From: Methanomassiliicoccaceae archaeon UBA480
Lineage (GTDB): Archaea; Thermoplasmatota; Thermoplasmata; Methanomassiliicoccales; Methanomethylophilaceae
Assembly: GCA_002506425.1 (NCBI GenBank)
Contig: DAXO01000058.1
Location: forward strand, 1-8,903
DNA: 8,903 bases
Direction of reading: 5' to 3'
Shown here: positions 1 through 5,217 of the stretch, one piece after another
How the letters are laid out: the number at the start of each line of letters is the position of its first letter
How positions within the stretch are numbered: the first letter of the stretch is position 1
Position numbers and translations under genes: made by a program
The notes under the pieces: generated by a model
Told to the model about the DNA's origin: nothing
Database searches by the model: none
The model's input: the letters and a program-made list of their open reading frames with translations, nothing else

Positions 1-65
1 TACACTAGGAATAGTATGATTTCGCATCTGGCTGGCGGAATGGATTTCTCCGTATGCGAAACCCA

Positions 66-71
66 TTATAT
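66..71 (+). promoter_or_regulatory. TATA box of nadA
   Basis: The AT-rich hexamer TTATAT is centred about 25 bp before the ATG at 94. That is the usual archaeal TATA-to-transcription-start distance, so transcription should begin at or next to that ATG and give a leaderless mRNA. It is the main reason for preferring the start at 94 over the upstream in-frame ATGs at 16 and 40. The assignment is inferred from sequence and spacing only. Confidence 0.5.
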
Positions 72-93
72 CGTAGTCGCAAATGACTTGGAT

Positions 94-1002
94 ATGGACA
101 CCCAGTTCGCCAGAGGACGCATCGAGGAGCTGAAGAAGAAGCTCAACGCGGTCGTCCTCGCACACAACTACTGTCGCCCGGAGGTACAGGATGTCGCCGA
201 CTTCGTAGGTGATTCCCTGGGATTGGCGATAAAGGCCAGCAAGACCGATGCGGACGTCATAGTCTTCTGCGGAGTGACATTCATGGCAGAGACCGCCAAG
301 ATTCTCAATCCGGAGAAGACCGTCCTCATGGCGGAGCCCGAATCGTTCTGCGTGATGGCTCAGATGTGCACTCCTGAGCAGATCGATTCGCTCAAGGCGA
401 AGCATCCCGGAGCCGAGGTAGTGGGCTATGTCAACAGCACCGCCGCATGCAAAACACGCCTTGACGTCTGCTGCACCTCATCGAACGCCGTGGATGTGGT
501 ATCATCTCTAGACAGCAAGGACGTCATATTCATCCCGGACGTCAACCTGGGAAGATACGTCGCAAGCAGATGCCCCGAGAAGAACGTCATCCTGTGGGAC
601 GGATTCTGCCCCATGCACCAGTTCATCACGGTGCGTCAGGTTCAGGCTCTGAAGGAGCAGTACCCCGAGGCTCCGGTGATTGCTCATCCGGAGTGCAGAT
701 CCGAAGTTCTGGCGCTGGCGGATGCGATAGGGTCGACCGAGAAGATGATCGGGATGTCCAAGGAGAGTCCGTCCGATGACATCATAATCCTCACAGAGGT
801 GGGGATGAAGCACAGGCTCGAGAAGGAATGCCCCGGCAAGCGCTTCCATTTCGCGGAAAACGTCGTCTGCACCGCGATGAAGATGATCGATCTCATGTCC
901 GTGCTCACGGTCATGGAGAACATGAACAACCAGGTGCAGCTCGACGAGAAGACCATGAAAGAAGCGTACAGACCTGTCAAGAGAATGATCGACACGCAGT
1001 GA
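94..1002 (+). CDS. nadA: Quinolinate synthase NadA (4Fe-4S enzyme of NAD synthesis)
   Basis: NadA condenses iminoaspartate with dihydroxyacetone phosphate to quinolinate in the cytosol, the second step of de novo NAD synthesis. From the ATG at 94 the protein has 302 residues, matching the usual 300 or so. It opens with the family pattern AHNYCRPEVQDVADFVGDSL (about residues 23-42), followed by VIVFCGVTFMAETAKILNP and YVNSTAACK. The three cysteines that bind the 4Fe-4S cluster in known NadA proteins are visible as Cys86 (SFCVMAQMC), Cys172 (GFCPMHQ) and Cys259 (NVVCTAMKMI). IAHPEC is also conserved. An in-frame ATG at 16 would add 26 residues (containing C14 and C-terminal to no known domain); the TATA box at 66-71 and family length argue against it. 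No nadB or nadC lies next to it, so it seems to be transcribed alone. Confidence 0.95.
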   Translation: MDTQFARGRIEELKKKLNAVVLAHNYCRPEVQDVADFVGDSLGLAIKASKTDADVIVFCGVTFMAETAKILNPEKTVLMAEPESFCVMAQMCTPEQIDSLKAKHPGAEVVGYVNSTAACKTRLDVCCTSSNAVDVVSSLDSKDVIFIPDVNLGRYVASRCPEKNVILWDGFCPMHQFITVRQVQALKEQYPEAPVIAHPECRSEVLALADAIGSTEKMIGMSKESPSDDIIILTEVGMKHRLEKECPGKRFHFAENVVCTAMKMIDLMSVLTVMENMNNQVQLDEKTMKEAYRPVKRMIDTQ

Positions 1003-1026
1003 GGAAACCTTTTCCAAACGCTTTCC

Positions 1027-1046
1027 TTCCGGGATCGGTCCCGGAA
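1027..1046. other. Perfect 8-bp hairpin after nadA
   Basis: TTCCGGGA, a TCGG loop and TCCCGGAA form a perfect 8-bp stem 24 bp after the nadA stop. It lies between nadA and the 3' end of the convergent tRNA gene, so it could end or stabilise either transcript. The following sequence has only a weak T content (AATTCTT), so it is not a clear intrinsic terminator. The rest of the 1003-1115 gap shows nothing else that can be named. Confidence 0.4.
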
Positions 1047-1115
1047 ACGGAATTCTTAACGGCATGGAAATCGACGGCATACCTGAACAATCGCACAATT
1101 CGAATGAGGAAGATA

Positions 1116-1223
1116 TGGTGCCGGGAAAGGGGTTCGAACCCTTGACCTTCGGATTTCCCTGGAAGAGGTCTGTTGACCAGAACCCTATGAGTCCGACGCT
1201 CCACCAGGCTGAGCCACCCCGGC
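1116..1223 (-). tRNA. Elongator tRNA-Met (anticodon CAT) with a 31-nt intron
   Basis: Read on the minus strand, the gene folds as a complete tRNA. The acceptor stem GCCGGGG pairs with TCCCGGC (last pair G-T). The D stem is GCTC/GAGC, the anticodon stem TCGGA/TCCGA, and the T arm AAGGG-TTCGAAC-CCCTT. The discriminator is A and CCA is encoded (1118-1116). The anticodon CAT lies at 1189-1187. A 31-nt insertion (1185-1155) falls between positions 37 and 38, the classic archaeal intron site. Spliced length is 77 nt with CCA. The GCCGGGG acceptor points to elongator tRNA-Met; archaeal initiators typically begin AGC and have a run of G-C pairs in the anticodon stem, and tRNA-Ile2 usually begins GGGC, but the latter two share the CAT anticodon. 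It has its own TATA box about 29 bp upstream. Confidence 0.93.
1155..1185 (-). other. tRNA intron at position 37/38
   Basis: Removing these 31 nt restores a 7-nt anticodon loop (CTCATAA) closed by TCGGA/TCCGA. A relaxed bulge-helix-bulge can be drawn. Three-nt bulges lie around each cut, UA|G at the 5' side (1187-1185) and AA|A at the 3' side (1156-1154). The central helix CUCA (1191-1188) faces AGGG (1160-1157) with three of four pairs formed. A small inner hairpin, GGTC (1178-1175) with GACC (1170-1167), closes the intron. The weak central helix suggests that a heteromeric or relaxed-specificity splicing endonuclease would be needed. Confidence 0.8.
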
Positions 1224-1248
1224 CTTGAAGCTCCCGAACGGGTCATAG

Positions 1249-1256
1249 TTTATAAG
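1249..1256 (-). promoter_or_regulatory. TATA box of the tRNA-Met gene
   Basis: On the minus strand this reads CTTATAAA, centred about 29 bp before the first base of the tRNA. A transcription start 25-26 bp downstream of it would leave a short 5' leader of about four bases for RNase P to remove. The spacing is typical of archaeal stable-RNA promoters. Confidence 0.6.
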
Positions 1257-1312
1257 GATATCTGAAGAGTCAGAAACTACCAGACGTCGAAGAATGGGGA
1301 ATAAATGGTTTG

Positions 1313-1330
1313 ACGGCCCCGAAGGGCCGT
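1313..1330 (-). terminator. UUCG-tetraloop hairpin after the eS1 gene
   Basis: On the minus strand ACGGCCC-TTCG-GGGCCGT forms a perfect 7-bp stem closed by a C(UUCG)G tetraloop. It begins 5 bp after the TGA of the ribosomal protein gene. Pyrimidine-rich sequence with short T runs (CATTTATTCCCCATTCTT) follows. It fits a transcript terminator or 3'-end stabiliser; the T content is moderate rather than strong. Confidence 0.6.
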
Positions 1331-1335
1331 GGTGA

Positions 1336-2094
1336 TCATTCCTGTGCGGGCTCCTCTGCGGGAGTCTCGGGCTCCGCGGCAGGCTCCTCGGCGGCCTCCT
1401 CTGCAGGAGCCTCGACGGTCTCCTCCTCGGCGGCCTCCTGGACCTCTACCTCGGGCATGATGGACTCGGGCTCGGAATCTCCGGCGGCCCTGACCTCGGA
1501 CTTGCGGATCTCGATCCTCTTGATGGGGATGACGACGCGGCAGGCCCTTGCGAGGTCCTTGGCGAGGTCTCCGGAAACGATGGCCTTGACCATCTGGGAG
1601 AGGGTCTGCTCCTGGCCCATGGCGACGAGGGTCTCTCCGATGACCCTCCTCATGGCGTCCTCCTGGGAGGACTGGATGCGCTTGTCGGCGATGGCCATGG
1701 TCTTGATCCTGTAGGAGAAGCCGTCCTTGGTGACGATGTCGACGACGTGGTCGGTCTTGGTCTTCTTCCTGCGGGTCAGCCTCCTGACGTAATCGCTGGT
1801 CAGGTCGTGGCCGGTGAACTCGGTCTTGGCATCGTGTCCGTCGACGGAGGATACCTTGAACTTGAGCTTGATGTGCATTTTGGAGAAATCTCCGGTGAGA
1901 TCCTGAACGGTGACCTCGACGGTACGTCCGATGACGAACTCGGGGTCTGCAGAGGGAGTCTCTCCGATCTCCGCCTCGTTGAACATACGGGGGGCGTGGA
2001 TCTTGTACCACTCTTTCGCCTTCCACTTGTCCCTGACCTTACGGCCTCCTCCGGCCGCCTTGGCCTTCTTGGATGCAACAGATGCTCCTGCCAT
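1336..2094 (-). CDS. rps3ae: Small ribosomal subunit protein eS1 (S3Ae) with an acidic C-terminal tail
   Basis: This is the archaeal/eukaryotic protein eS1 of the 30S subunit platform, where the 3' end of 16S rRNA and mRNA leave. The 252-residue protein begins with a basic segment (GGGRKVRDKWKAKEWYKIHAP, about residues 15-35), followed by the family core with FVIGRTVEVTVQDLTGDF (53-70), KLKFKV, a basic patch VRRLTRRKKTKTDHVVDIVTKDG (103-125) and VIPIKRIEIRKSE (188-200). Residues 207-252 form a tail rich in Glu, Ala and Pro that is not part of the usual 195-225-residue archaeal protein. The gene stands alone, with a TATA box at 2137-2144, a leader of about 20 nt and a good Shine-Dalgarno sequence (AAAGGAGCT, 2109-2101), which fixes the ATG at 2094. 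A UUCG hairpin follows the stop. Confidence 0.95.
   Translation of the reverse strand: MAGASVASKKAKAAGGGRKVRDKWKAKEWYKIHAPRMFNEAEIGETPSADPEFVIGRTVEVTVQDLTGDFSKMHIKLKFKVSSVDGHDAKTEFTGHDLTSDYVRRLTRRKKTKTDHVVDIVTKDGFSYRIKTMAIADKRIQSSQEDAMRRVIGETLVAMGQEQTLSQMVKAIVSGDLAKDLARACRVVIPIKRIEIRKSEVRAAGDSEPESIMPEVEVQEAAEEETVEAPAEEAAEEPAAEPETPAEEPAQE
1384..1439 (-). repeat. Imperfect tandem repeat in the eS1 tail
   Basis: A 17-bp sequence occurs exactly at 1384-1400 and again at 1423-1439, a period of 39 bp or 13 codons. It encodes the repeated EAAEE segments of the acidic tail (around residues 220 and 233). Similar GAG/GCC-rich blocks continue on both sides. The pattern suggests growth of the tail by slippage or unequal recombination. 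Confidence 0.7.
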
Positions 2095-2100
2095 GTTTGT

Positions 2101-2144
2101 AGCTCCTTTGCTAACTGAACGATGGAATGAACAGTCATATAAAA
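2101..2144 (-). promoter_or_regulatory. Promoter and Shine-Dalgarno site of the eS1 gene
   Basis: On the minus strand the TATA box reads TTTTATAT (2144-2137). Transcription is predicted to start about 26 bp downstream, near 2114. The Shine-Dalgarno sequence AAAGGAGCT (2109-2101) lies 6 bp before the ATG at 2094. It is one of the few leadered genes in the window with a strong ribosome binding site. Confidence 0.65.
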
Positions 2145-2145
2145 G

Positions 2146-2340
2146 ACTATGCGGAAAGGAATCTTTTCTGAAAAACGTGAAAATGGCATTAGCCAGACAT
2201 ATTCCTGCTAGCCGTATAAGACTAATACTTCCTTTTTGGATTAGTACCGCAAGTATATGAAATTCACTCTAAAAAAGTGATAACCGAAGGGCGGTTCTGA
2301 GCCGTCCGGAAAACAAGAGCGAAAAAGCGGAGAAGAAGAA
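2146..2340. other. AT-rich non-coding stretch with several inverted repeats
   Basis: No credible gene is seen between the eS1 promoter and the hdrB terminator. The stretch holds ACTAAT (2221-2226) facing ATTAGT (2240-2245), TCACT (2264-2268) facing AGTGA (2276-2280), and AACCG (2282-2286) facing CGGTT (2292-2296) with an AAGGG loop. On the minus strand the last hairpin is followed by ATCACTTTTTT, so it can act as a second terminator for hdrCB. TATA-like elements on the + strand (GTATAAGA near 2214 and AGTATATGA near 2252) leave open a small RNA, but no family is recognised. Confidence 0.4.
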
Positions 2341-2382
2341 AGAGAAGAAGAAAAAAGGGTTTGGAGAGGGGACGCGCCCCTC
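2341..2382 (-). terminator. Intrinsic-type terminator of the hdrCB operon
   Basis: On the minus strand the hdrB stop is followed within 8 bp by a GAGGGG/CCCCTC stem (2382-2377 with 2371-2366) and a 5-nt loop. A pyrimidine-rich tract with a run of six T then follows (CCCTTTTTTCTTCTTC, ending near 2341), with more CTT repeats down to 2330. Hairpin plus T-rich tract is a strong archaeal termination signal. Confidence 0.75.
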
Positions 2383-2390
2383 CTGTTTGA

Positions 2391-3236
2391 TCAGAGCACA
2401 ACGGGCGTGATGTGCGCGGAGAGACCGAGGTCCTGCTCGCTCATTCCCATCGCGAGACCGCAGAGCTGGGAGAGGTGGAGGACGGGCATGTTGAAGCCAA
2501 GGTCCTTCTGGCTTCCGTCAAACTGCAGGTGGCAGAACGGGCAGACATCGATGATGTACTTGGCGCCGGATGCCTGCATGTTCTCCAGGTTGGTCTGGGT
2601 GAACTTGAGGGCGACGTCTCCGAAGGCGGCCTTAAGACCTCCTCCTGCTCCGCAGCACAGCATCTTCTGCTTCCTGGGCATGCTCTTGGCACCGGTGGCC
2701 TCGACGAGGTCGTCCAGGATGTGGGGGTTCTCGGGGTCGTCGAGCTTCTTGATGGCGCTGGGCTTGAGGAAGTGGCATCCATAGAACACAGCAACCTGGT
2801 AGTCCAGAGGCTTGGTGACCTTCTCCTTGATCTTCTCGACGCCGACCTCGTTGTAGAGGACCTCGGCGAAGTGGTGGACCTCGGTGGTTCCCTTGTACTC
2901 CATTCCGATCTCCTTCAGAACCTCGTTGACCTCCTTGAGGGCCTCCTCGTTTCCGTTGAGCTCGTGAGCGGCGTCGAAAAGGGTTCCGTAGCAACCGTTG
3001 CACACGGTCATGATGGGGAGTCCCTTCTGCTCGGCCAGGGCGAGGTTCCTCGCGGCGGCGGCCAGCCAGGTCTTCTTGTTGAAGGCCCTGATGACTCCGG
3101 GGGCGGGGCAGCAGCTGGCATCGTTCAGGTCCTCGAGTTCGATGTCCAGGGCCTTGCAGACCTCTCTGGTGGACTTCTCGATTCCGGGGTATCTCAGGGG
3201 CGCGATGCATCCGAGGAAAAACGCGTACTTTGCCAT
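2391..3236 (-). CDS. hdrB: CoB-CoM heterodisulfide reductase subunit B
   Basis: HdrB holds the site that reduces the CoM-S-S-CoB heterodisulfide left by methyl-coenzyme M reductase, inside the soluble HdrABC complex that bifurcates electrons with the Mvh hydrogenase. The 281-residue protein has two CCG domains, each with the cysteine pattern for a non-cubane 4Fe-4S cluster. The first is Cys10, Cys42-Cys43, Cys79 and Cys82; the second is Cys154, Cys194-Cys195, Cys232 and Cys235. All ten cysteines are present, so it should be active. The start codon lies 5 bp after the hdrC stop, and a Shine-Dalgarno GGAG (3248-3245) lies at the very end of hdrC, so translation is coupled. No hdrA or mvh gene is in the window; HdrA must be encoded elsewhere. 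Confidence 0.96.
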   Translation of the reverse strand: MAKYAFFLGCIAPLRYPGIEKSTREVCKALDIELEDLNDASCCPAPGVIRAFNKKTWLAAAARNLALAEQKGLPIMTVCNGCYGTLFDAAHELNGNEEALKEVNEVLKEIGMEYKGTTEVHHFAEVLYNEVGVEKIKEKVTKPLDYQVAVFYGCHFLKPSAIKKLDDPENPHILDDLVEATGAKSMPRKQKMLCCGAGGGLKAAFGDVALKFTQTNLENMQASGAKYIIDVCPFCHLQFDGSQKDLGFNMPVLHLSQLCGLAMGMSEQDLGLSAHITPVVL

Positions 3237-3241
3237 CTAAA

Positions 3242-3739
3242 TCACTCCTTGGTTATGGCGTCGAAGCCGGTGATGGTCAGGATCTTGTCGAGGTCCGCCT
3301 TGGCCTTGGGGTTGGAAAGGACTGTGGGCGGAACGCCGGGAAGTCCGAGGGACTCCCTGAGCTTGGTGATGTCGTCCTTGACGGGGACGGTGTGACCGTA
3401 CTTGGCGAGGTTCTTCGCGGTGTTCTTGTGGTTGGCGAACATGTGTCCGTCGGCGACAGCGAGGTTCCTGAGGGAGATGACGATATCCACAATGGGAACC
3501 TGGCGGGGGCACCTCTCGACGCAGGTGTAGCAGGTGCTGCACTCCCAGAGCTCATCGCTTCCGAGAATCTCCTCCCTGAGTCCGAGCTGGGCCATCCTCA
3601 TGAGCTTCCTGGTCCTGTAGGAAGTCCTCCTTCCGGAAGGGCAGCCTGCGGTACATGTTCCGCACTGGAAGCACAGCTTGACATCGCCGGCCCCAGCCGC
3701 GGTCAACTCGTTGAAGAAGTCGGGGTTGGGTGTAACCAT
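3242..3739 (-). CDS. hdrC: CoB-CoM heterodisulfide reductase subunit C
   Basis: HdrC carries electrons between HdrA and HdrB. From the ATG at 3739 it has 165 residues with two ferredoxin-type 4Fe-4S motifs: Cys23-x2-Cys26-x2-Cys29-x3-Cys33-Pro and Cys67-x2-Cys70-x2-Cys73-x3-Cys77-Pro, as expected for the soluble subunit. A GTG at 3757 would add six residues, but the TATA box at 3774-3768 predicts transcription starting near 3745, downstream of that GTG, leaving a leader of about 6 nt before the ATG. It is the first gene of the hdrC-hdrB operon. A candidate operator lies upstream of its promoter at 3799-3818, shared with the neighbouring regulator gene. Confidence 0.95.
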   Translation of the reverse strand: MVTPNPDFFNELTAAGAGDVKLCFQCGTCTAGCPSGRRTSYRTRKLMRMAQLGLREEILGSDELWECSTCYTCVERCPRQVPIVDIVISLRNLAVADGHMFANHKNTAKNLAKYGHTVPVKDDITKLRESLGLPGVPPTVLSNPKAKADLDKILTITGFDAITKE

Positions 3740-3767
3740 AGTATCCAGCGGTGCCACTTTTTCTCAG

Positions 3768-3774
3768 TATTTAA
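3768..3774 (-). promoter_or_regulatory. TATA box of the hdrCB operon
   Basis: On the minus strand this reads TTAAATA, within CCATTAAATACT, centred 32 bp before the ATG at 3739. Transcription 25-26 bp downstream would start near 3745, giving a very short leader. It also excludes the GTG at 3757 as start codon. Confidence 0.6.
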
Positions 3775-3798
3775 TGGATGCAGATGACAACAAAAAGG

Positions 3799-3818
3799 TA
3801 TTATCTTATTTGGTAAAC
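3799..3818. promoter_or_regulatory. Candidate operator upstream of hdrC
   Basis: TATTATC-N6-GGTAAAC matches the perfect dyad at the regulator promoter (TATTACC-N6-GGTAATA) at 11 of 14 half-site positions with the same 6-bp spacer. Its near edge lies 25 bp upstream of the hdrC TATA box, its centre about 63 bp before the predicted transcription start, a position suited to an activator. The same stretch also contains AAGGT (3795-3799) facing ACCTT (3817-3821), followed on the minus strand by TTTTTG. It could therefore also be a weak terminator of the regulator gene, whose stop ends at 3824. Confidence 0.45.
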
Positions 3819-3823
3819 CTTAA

Positions 3824-4624
3824 TCATATCTTTCTGACCTTGAGCGCGTTGATAACCCTCGCCACGTTTCTGTTGCCGTCCCTGTAAAGGGCCGTTATCG
3901 CATGGCGCAGCATCTTCGGATCCACGGCGCTCTTGAGGCGGAGGTTGCGCCTGGTAAGCAGGTATTCGTCGATGAAGAAGCTCTTGTTGGAGCCCAGCAG
4001 CTCCGGAAGCGAGAACGTCTCAGAGTCTATCGTGTACTCCCGATCCTCCGAATCCAAGTACATGAACGCCACCCTCTGCGCCCCATACTTGTAGCGGATG
4101 AACGACGGCCCGTTGTCCACGAGAACCATCCCCATGTATCCGATCTCCTCCATCTCGAATTCATCGGCGTCGAAGAGATACAGGGGATCGTCGATTATGG
4201 CCAGATCAGCACGGTTCTCGCGCAGCATCGATATGTTGTATTCGTCACCGGACACGACGATGTTGGCCCCCGGGATCTTGAGCGACGATATGACCGACAT
4301 CATCAGATCCTCCGTCACCGGACTGCAGCAGACGGTGAATCCGCGGCTCCTCTCGCAGCGGCAGTTCATGGAGCGGGCAACATCCGCCACCTCCGCACCC
4401 TCCGCGGTCAGAACGGATCCAGAGGGGGTCGTCTTCAGAATCGGGGCCCCTACCGCCTCCTCTATCCCGGAAAGGTACTTGTGGACGACCGGGACAGAGA
4501 TGCCCAGTCTGCGAGCAGCGGCGTTCTGGCTCCCCGTATCCTGGACTGCCAGAAGGACCTCCAGCTGACGGGAGGTCACGGGACGGCCGTTGATTATCTG
4601 CGAGTTCTGGACCCTTATTTGCAC
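3824..4624 (-). CDS. LysR/ModE-like transcription regulator with a ligand-binding domain
   Basis: The 266-residue protein has an N-terminal winged helix-turn-helix of LysR/ModE type (about residues 15-80: TSRQLEVLLAVQDTGSQNAA, then RRLGISVPVVHKYLSGIEEA and a wing near TPSGSVLTAEG). The rest (about 95-250) looks like a periplasmic-binding-protein-type effector domain (FTVCCSPVTEDLMMSV, and ENRADLAIIDDP). The linker has Cys88, Cys90, Cys99 and Cys100, a possible metal, cluster or redox site. The start is a GTG at 4624; a TATA box at 4657-4651 puts transcription near 4629, so the mRNA is almost leaderless. A perfect dyad lies between that TATA box and the start. The gene lies directly upstream of hdrCB on the same strand and divergent from a hydrogenase maturation protease, so it probably controls one or both. 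The ligand is unknown; molybdate or tungstate sensing is only one option. Confidence 0.8.
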   Translation of the reverse strand: MQIRVQNSQIINGRPVTSRQLEVLLAVQDTGSQNAAARRLGISVPVVHKYLSGIEEAVGAPILKTTPSGSVLTAEGAEVADVARSMNCRCERSRGFTVCCSPVTEDLMMSVISSLKIPGANIVVSGDEYNISMLRENRADLAIIDDPLYLFDADEFEMEEIGYMGMVLVDNGPSFIRYKYGAQRVAFMYLDSEDREYTIDSETFSLPELLGSNKSFFIDEYLLTRRNLRLKSAVDPKMLRHAITALYRDGNRNVARVINALKVRKI

Positions 4625-4632
4625 GATTTAGA

Positions 4633-4652
4633 TATTACCACTTAAGGTAATA
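4633..4652. promoter_or_regulatory. Perfect dyad operator between regulator and protease genes
   Basis: TATTACC-ACTTAA-GGTAATA is a perfect 7-bp inverted repeat; the whole 20 bp is close to a full palindrome. It lies between the regulator's TATA box and its predicted transcription start (centre near -13), where a bound dimer would block transcription. Seen from the protease gene its centre is near -74, upstream of that promoter. The symmetry fits a dimeric winged-helix protein, most simply the adjacent regulator. A related site lies upstream of hdrC. Confidence 0.65.
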
Positions 4653-4657
4653 ATATA
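4651..4657 (-). promoter_or_regulatory. TATA box of the regulator gene
   Basis: On the minus strand this reads TATATTA, centred 30 bp before the GTG start at 4624. Transcription should begin near 4629. It touches the outer edge of the dyad at 4633-4652. Confidence 0.5.
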
Positions 4658-4689
4658 GTCGCTGACCGCGCATACGCCATCGGAAACGA

Positions 4690-4700
4690 TTTTAGAAAAA
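4690..4700 (+). promoter_or_regulatory. Possible TATA box of the hydrogenase protease gene
   Basis: TTTTAGAAAAA is centred about 23 bp before the ATG at 4717. There is no Shine-Dalgarno sequence there and an in-frame TGA lies at 4708-4710, so a leaderless start at 4717 is likely. A second TATA-like element (AATAATATA, about 4649-4657) further upstream is the alternative and would give a leader of roughly 35 nt. Confidence 0.35.
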
Positions 4701-4716
4701 CGGTGTATGACCGCGC

Positions 4717-5217
4717 ATGAAGGGCAACGGCAGGATCGCGGTAGTGGGTTTGGGAAGCCCGATCATGTGCGACGACGCGGTGGGACTCAGGGTCTCCGAG
4801 GCTGTAGACGCCATGCATCTGGACGACGTCGACTGCTTCCAGGAGGCAGTAGGCGGCTTGGACATCCTCCCTGTCATCCAGGGCTACTCCCATGCGATAA
4901 TAGTCGATGCCATACAGACCGGTGAATACGGCCCCGGCACGGTGATGTTGTTCAAGGAGGAGGACTTCAACGAGAAGGTCGCGCACGCGGCCACCCATGA
5001 TGTGAACCTGCCCACGGCCATAATCATAGGTCGCCAGATGGATCCCGACATCATGCCGGAGACCATACGCTTCGTCGCGATCGAGGTCCAGGACATCAAG
5101 ACCGTGACCGAGACCATGACGCCTGAGGTGGAGGCGGCCGTGGACAGCGCCAAGGCCGCCGTGATGCATCTGATGGACCTCGTCAGAAGCCGAGATCCGA
5201 GATGTCCTTGTTCCTGA
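4717..5217 (+). CDS. Hydrogenase maturation protease (HyaD/HycI/FrhD family)
   Basis: Proteins of this family clip the C-terminal peptide from the large subunit of a [NiFe] hydrogenase after nickel is inserted, the last step of maturation in the cytosol. The 166-residue protein has the N-terminal family pattern GLGSPIMCDDAVGLRV (11-26), the mid segment EAVGGLDILPVIQGY (43-57), IIVDAI (61-66) and GPGTV (72-76), and then ATHDVNLPTAI (92-102). By analogy with HybD, likely nickel ligands are the acidic residue at Asp19/Asp20, Asp64 and His94. The likely substrate is the Mvh-type hydrogenase that works with HdrABC; that is inference, since no hydrogenase gene is in view. The gene is divergent from the regulator, shares its operator region, and its last 35 bp overlap the convergent M16 peptidase gene. 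Confidence 0.88.
   Translation: MKGNGRIAVVGLGSPIMCDDAVGLRVSEAVDAMHLDDVDCFQEAVGGLDILPVIQGYSHAIIVDAIQTGEYGPGTVMLFKEEDFNEKVAHAATHDVNLPTAIIIGRQMDPDIMPETIRFVAIEVQDIKTVTETMTPEVEAAVDSAKAAVMHLMDLVRSRDPRCPCS

Noticed and set aside
16..93. N-terminal extension of NadA from the ATG at 16
   Set aside because: The extra 26 residues go beyond the usual family N-terminus and include the TATA box placed 25 bp before the ATG at 94. It cannot be entirely excluded because the sequence upstream of 1 is not visible.
508..1098. Open frame on the minus strand opposite nadA (196 codons)
   Set aside because: It is antisense to nadA, His/Leu/Arg-rich and without motifs.
1116..1223. Reading the CAT-anticodon tRNA as tRNA-Ile2 (agmatidine) or initiator tRNA-Met
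   Set aside because: The GCCGGGG acceptor stem and the TCGGA/TCCGA anticodon stem fit elongator tRNA-Met; initiators have an A1 start and consecutive G-C pairs in the anticodon stem, and tRNA-Ile2 usually begins GGGC. Modification data would settle it.
2277..2300. C/D-box small RNA (GTGATAA as C box, CTGA as D box)
   Set aside because: The C box deviates from the consensus, and no C' and D' pair or terminal stem was found.
2412..3395. Long open frame on the + strand opposite hdrB and hdrC (327 codons)
   Set aside because: It is the mirror of strongly supported genes with full cysteine motifs; its translation is low-complexity, rich in Leu, Val, Gly and Glu, and matches no family. GC-rich codon bias leaves such frames open by chance.
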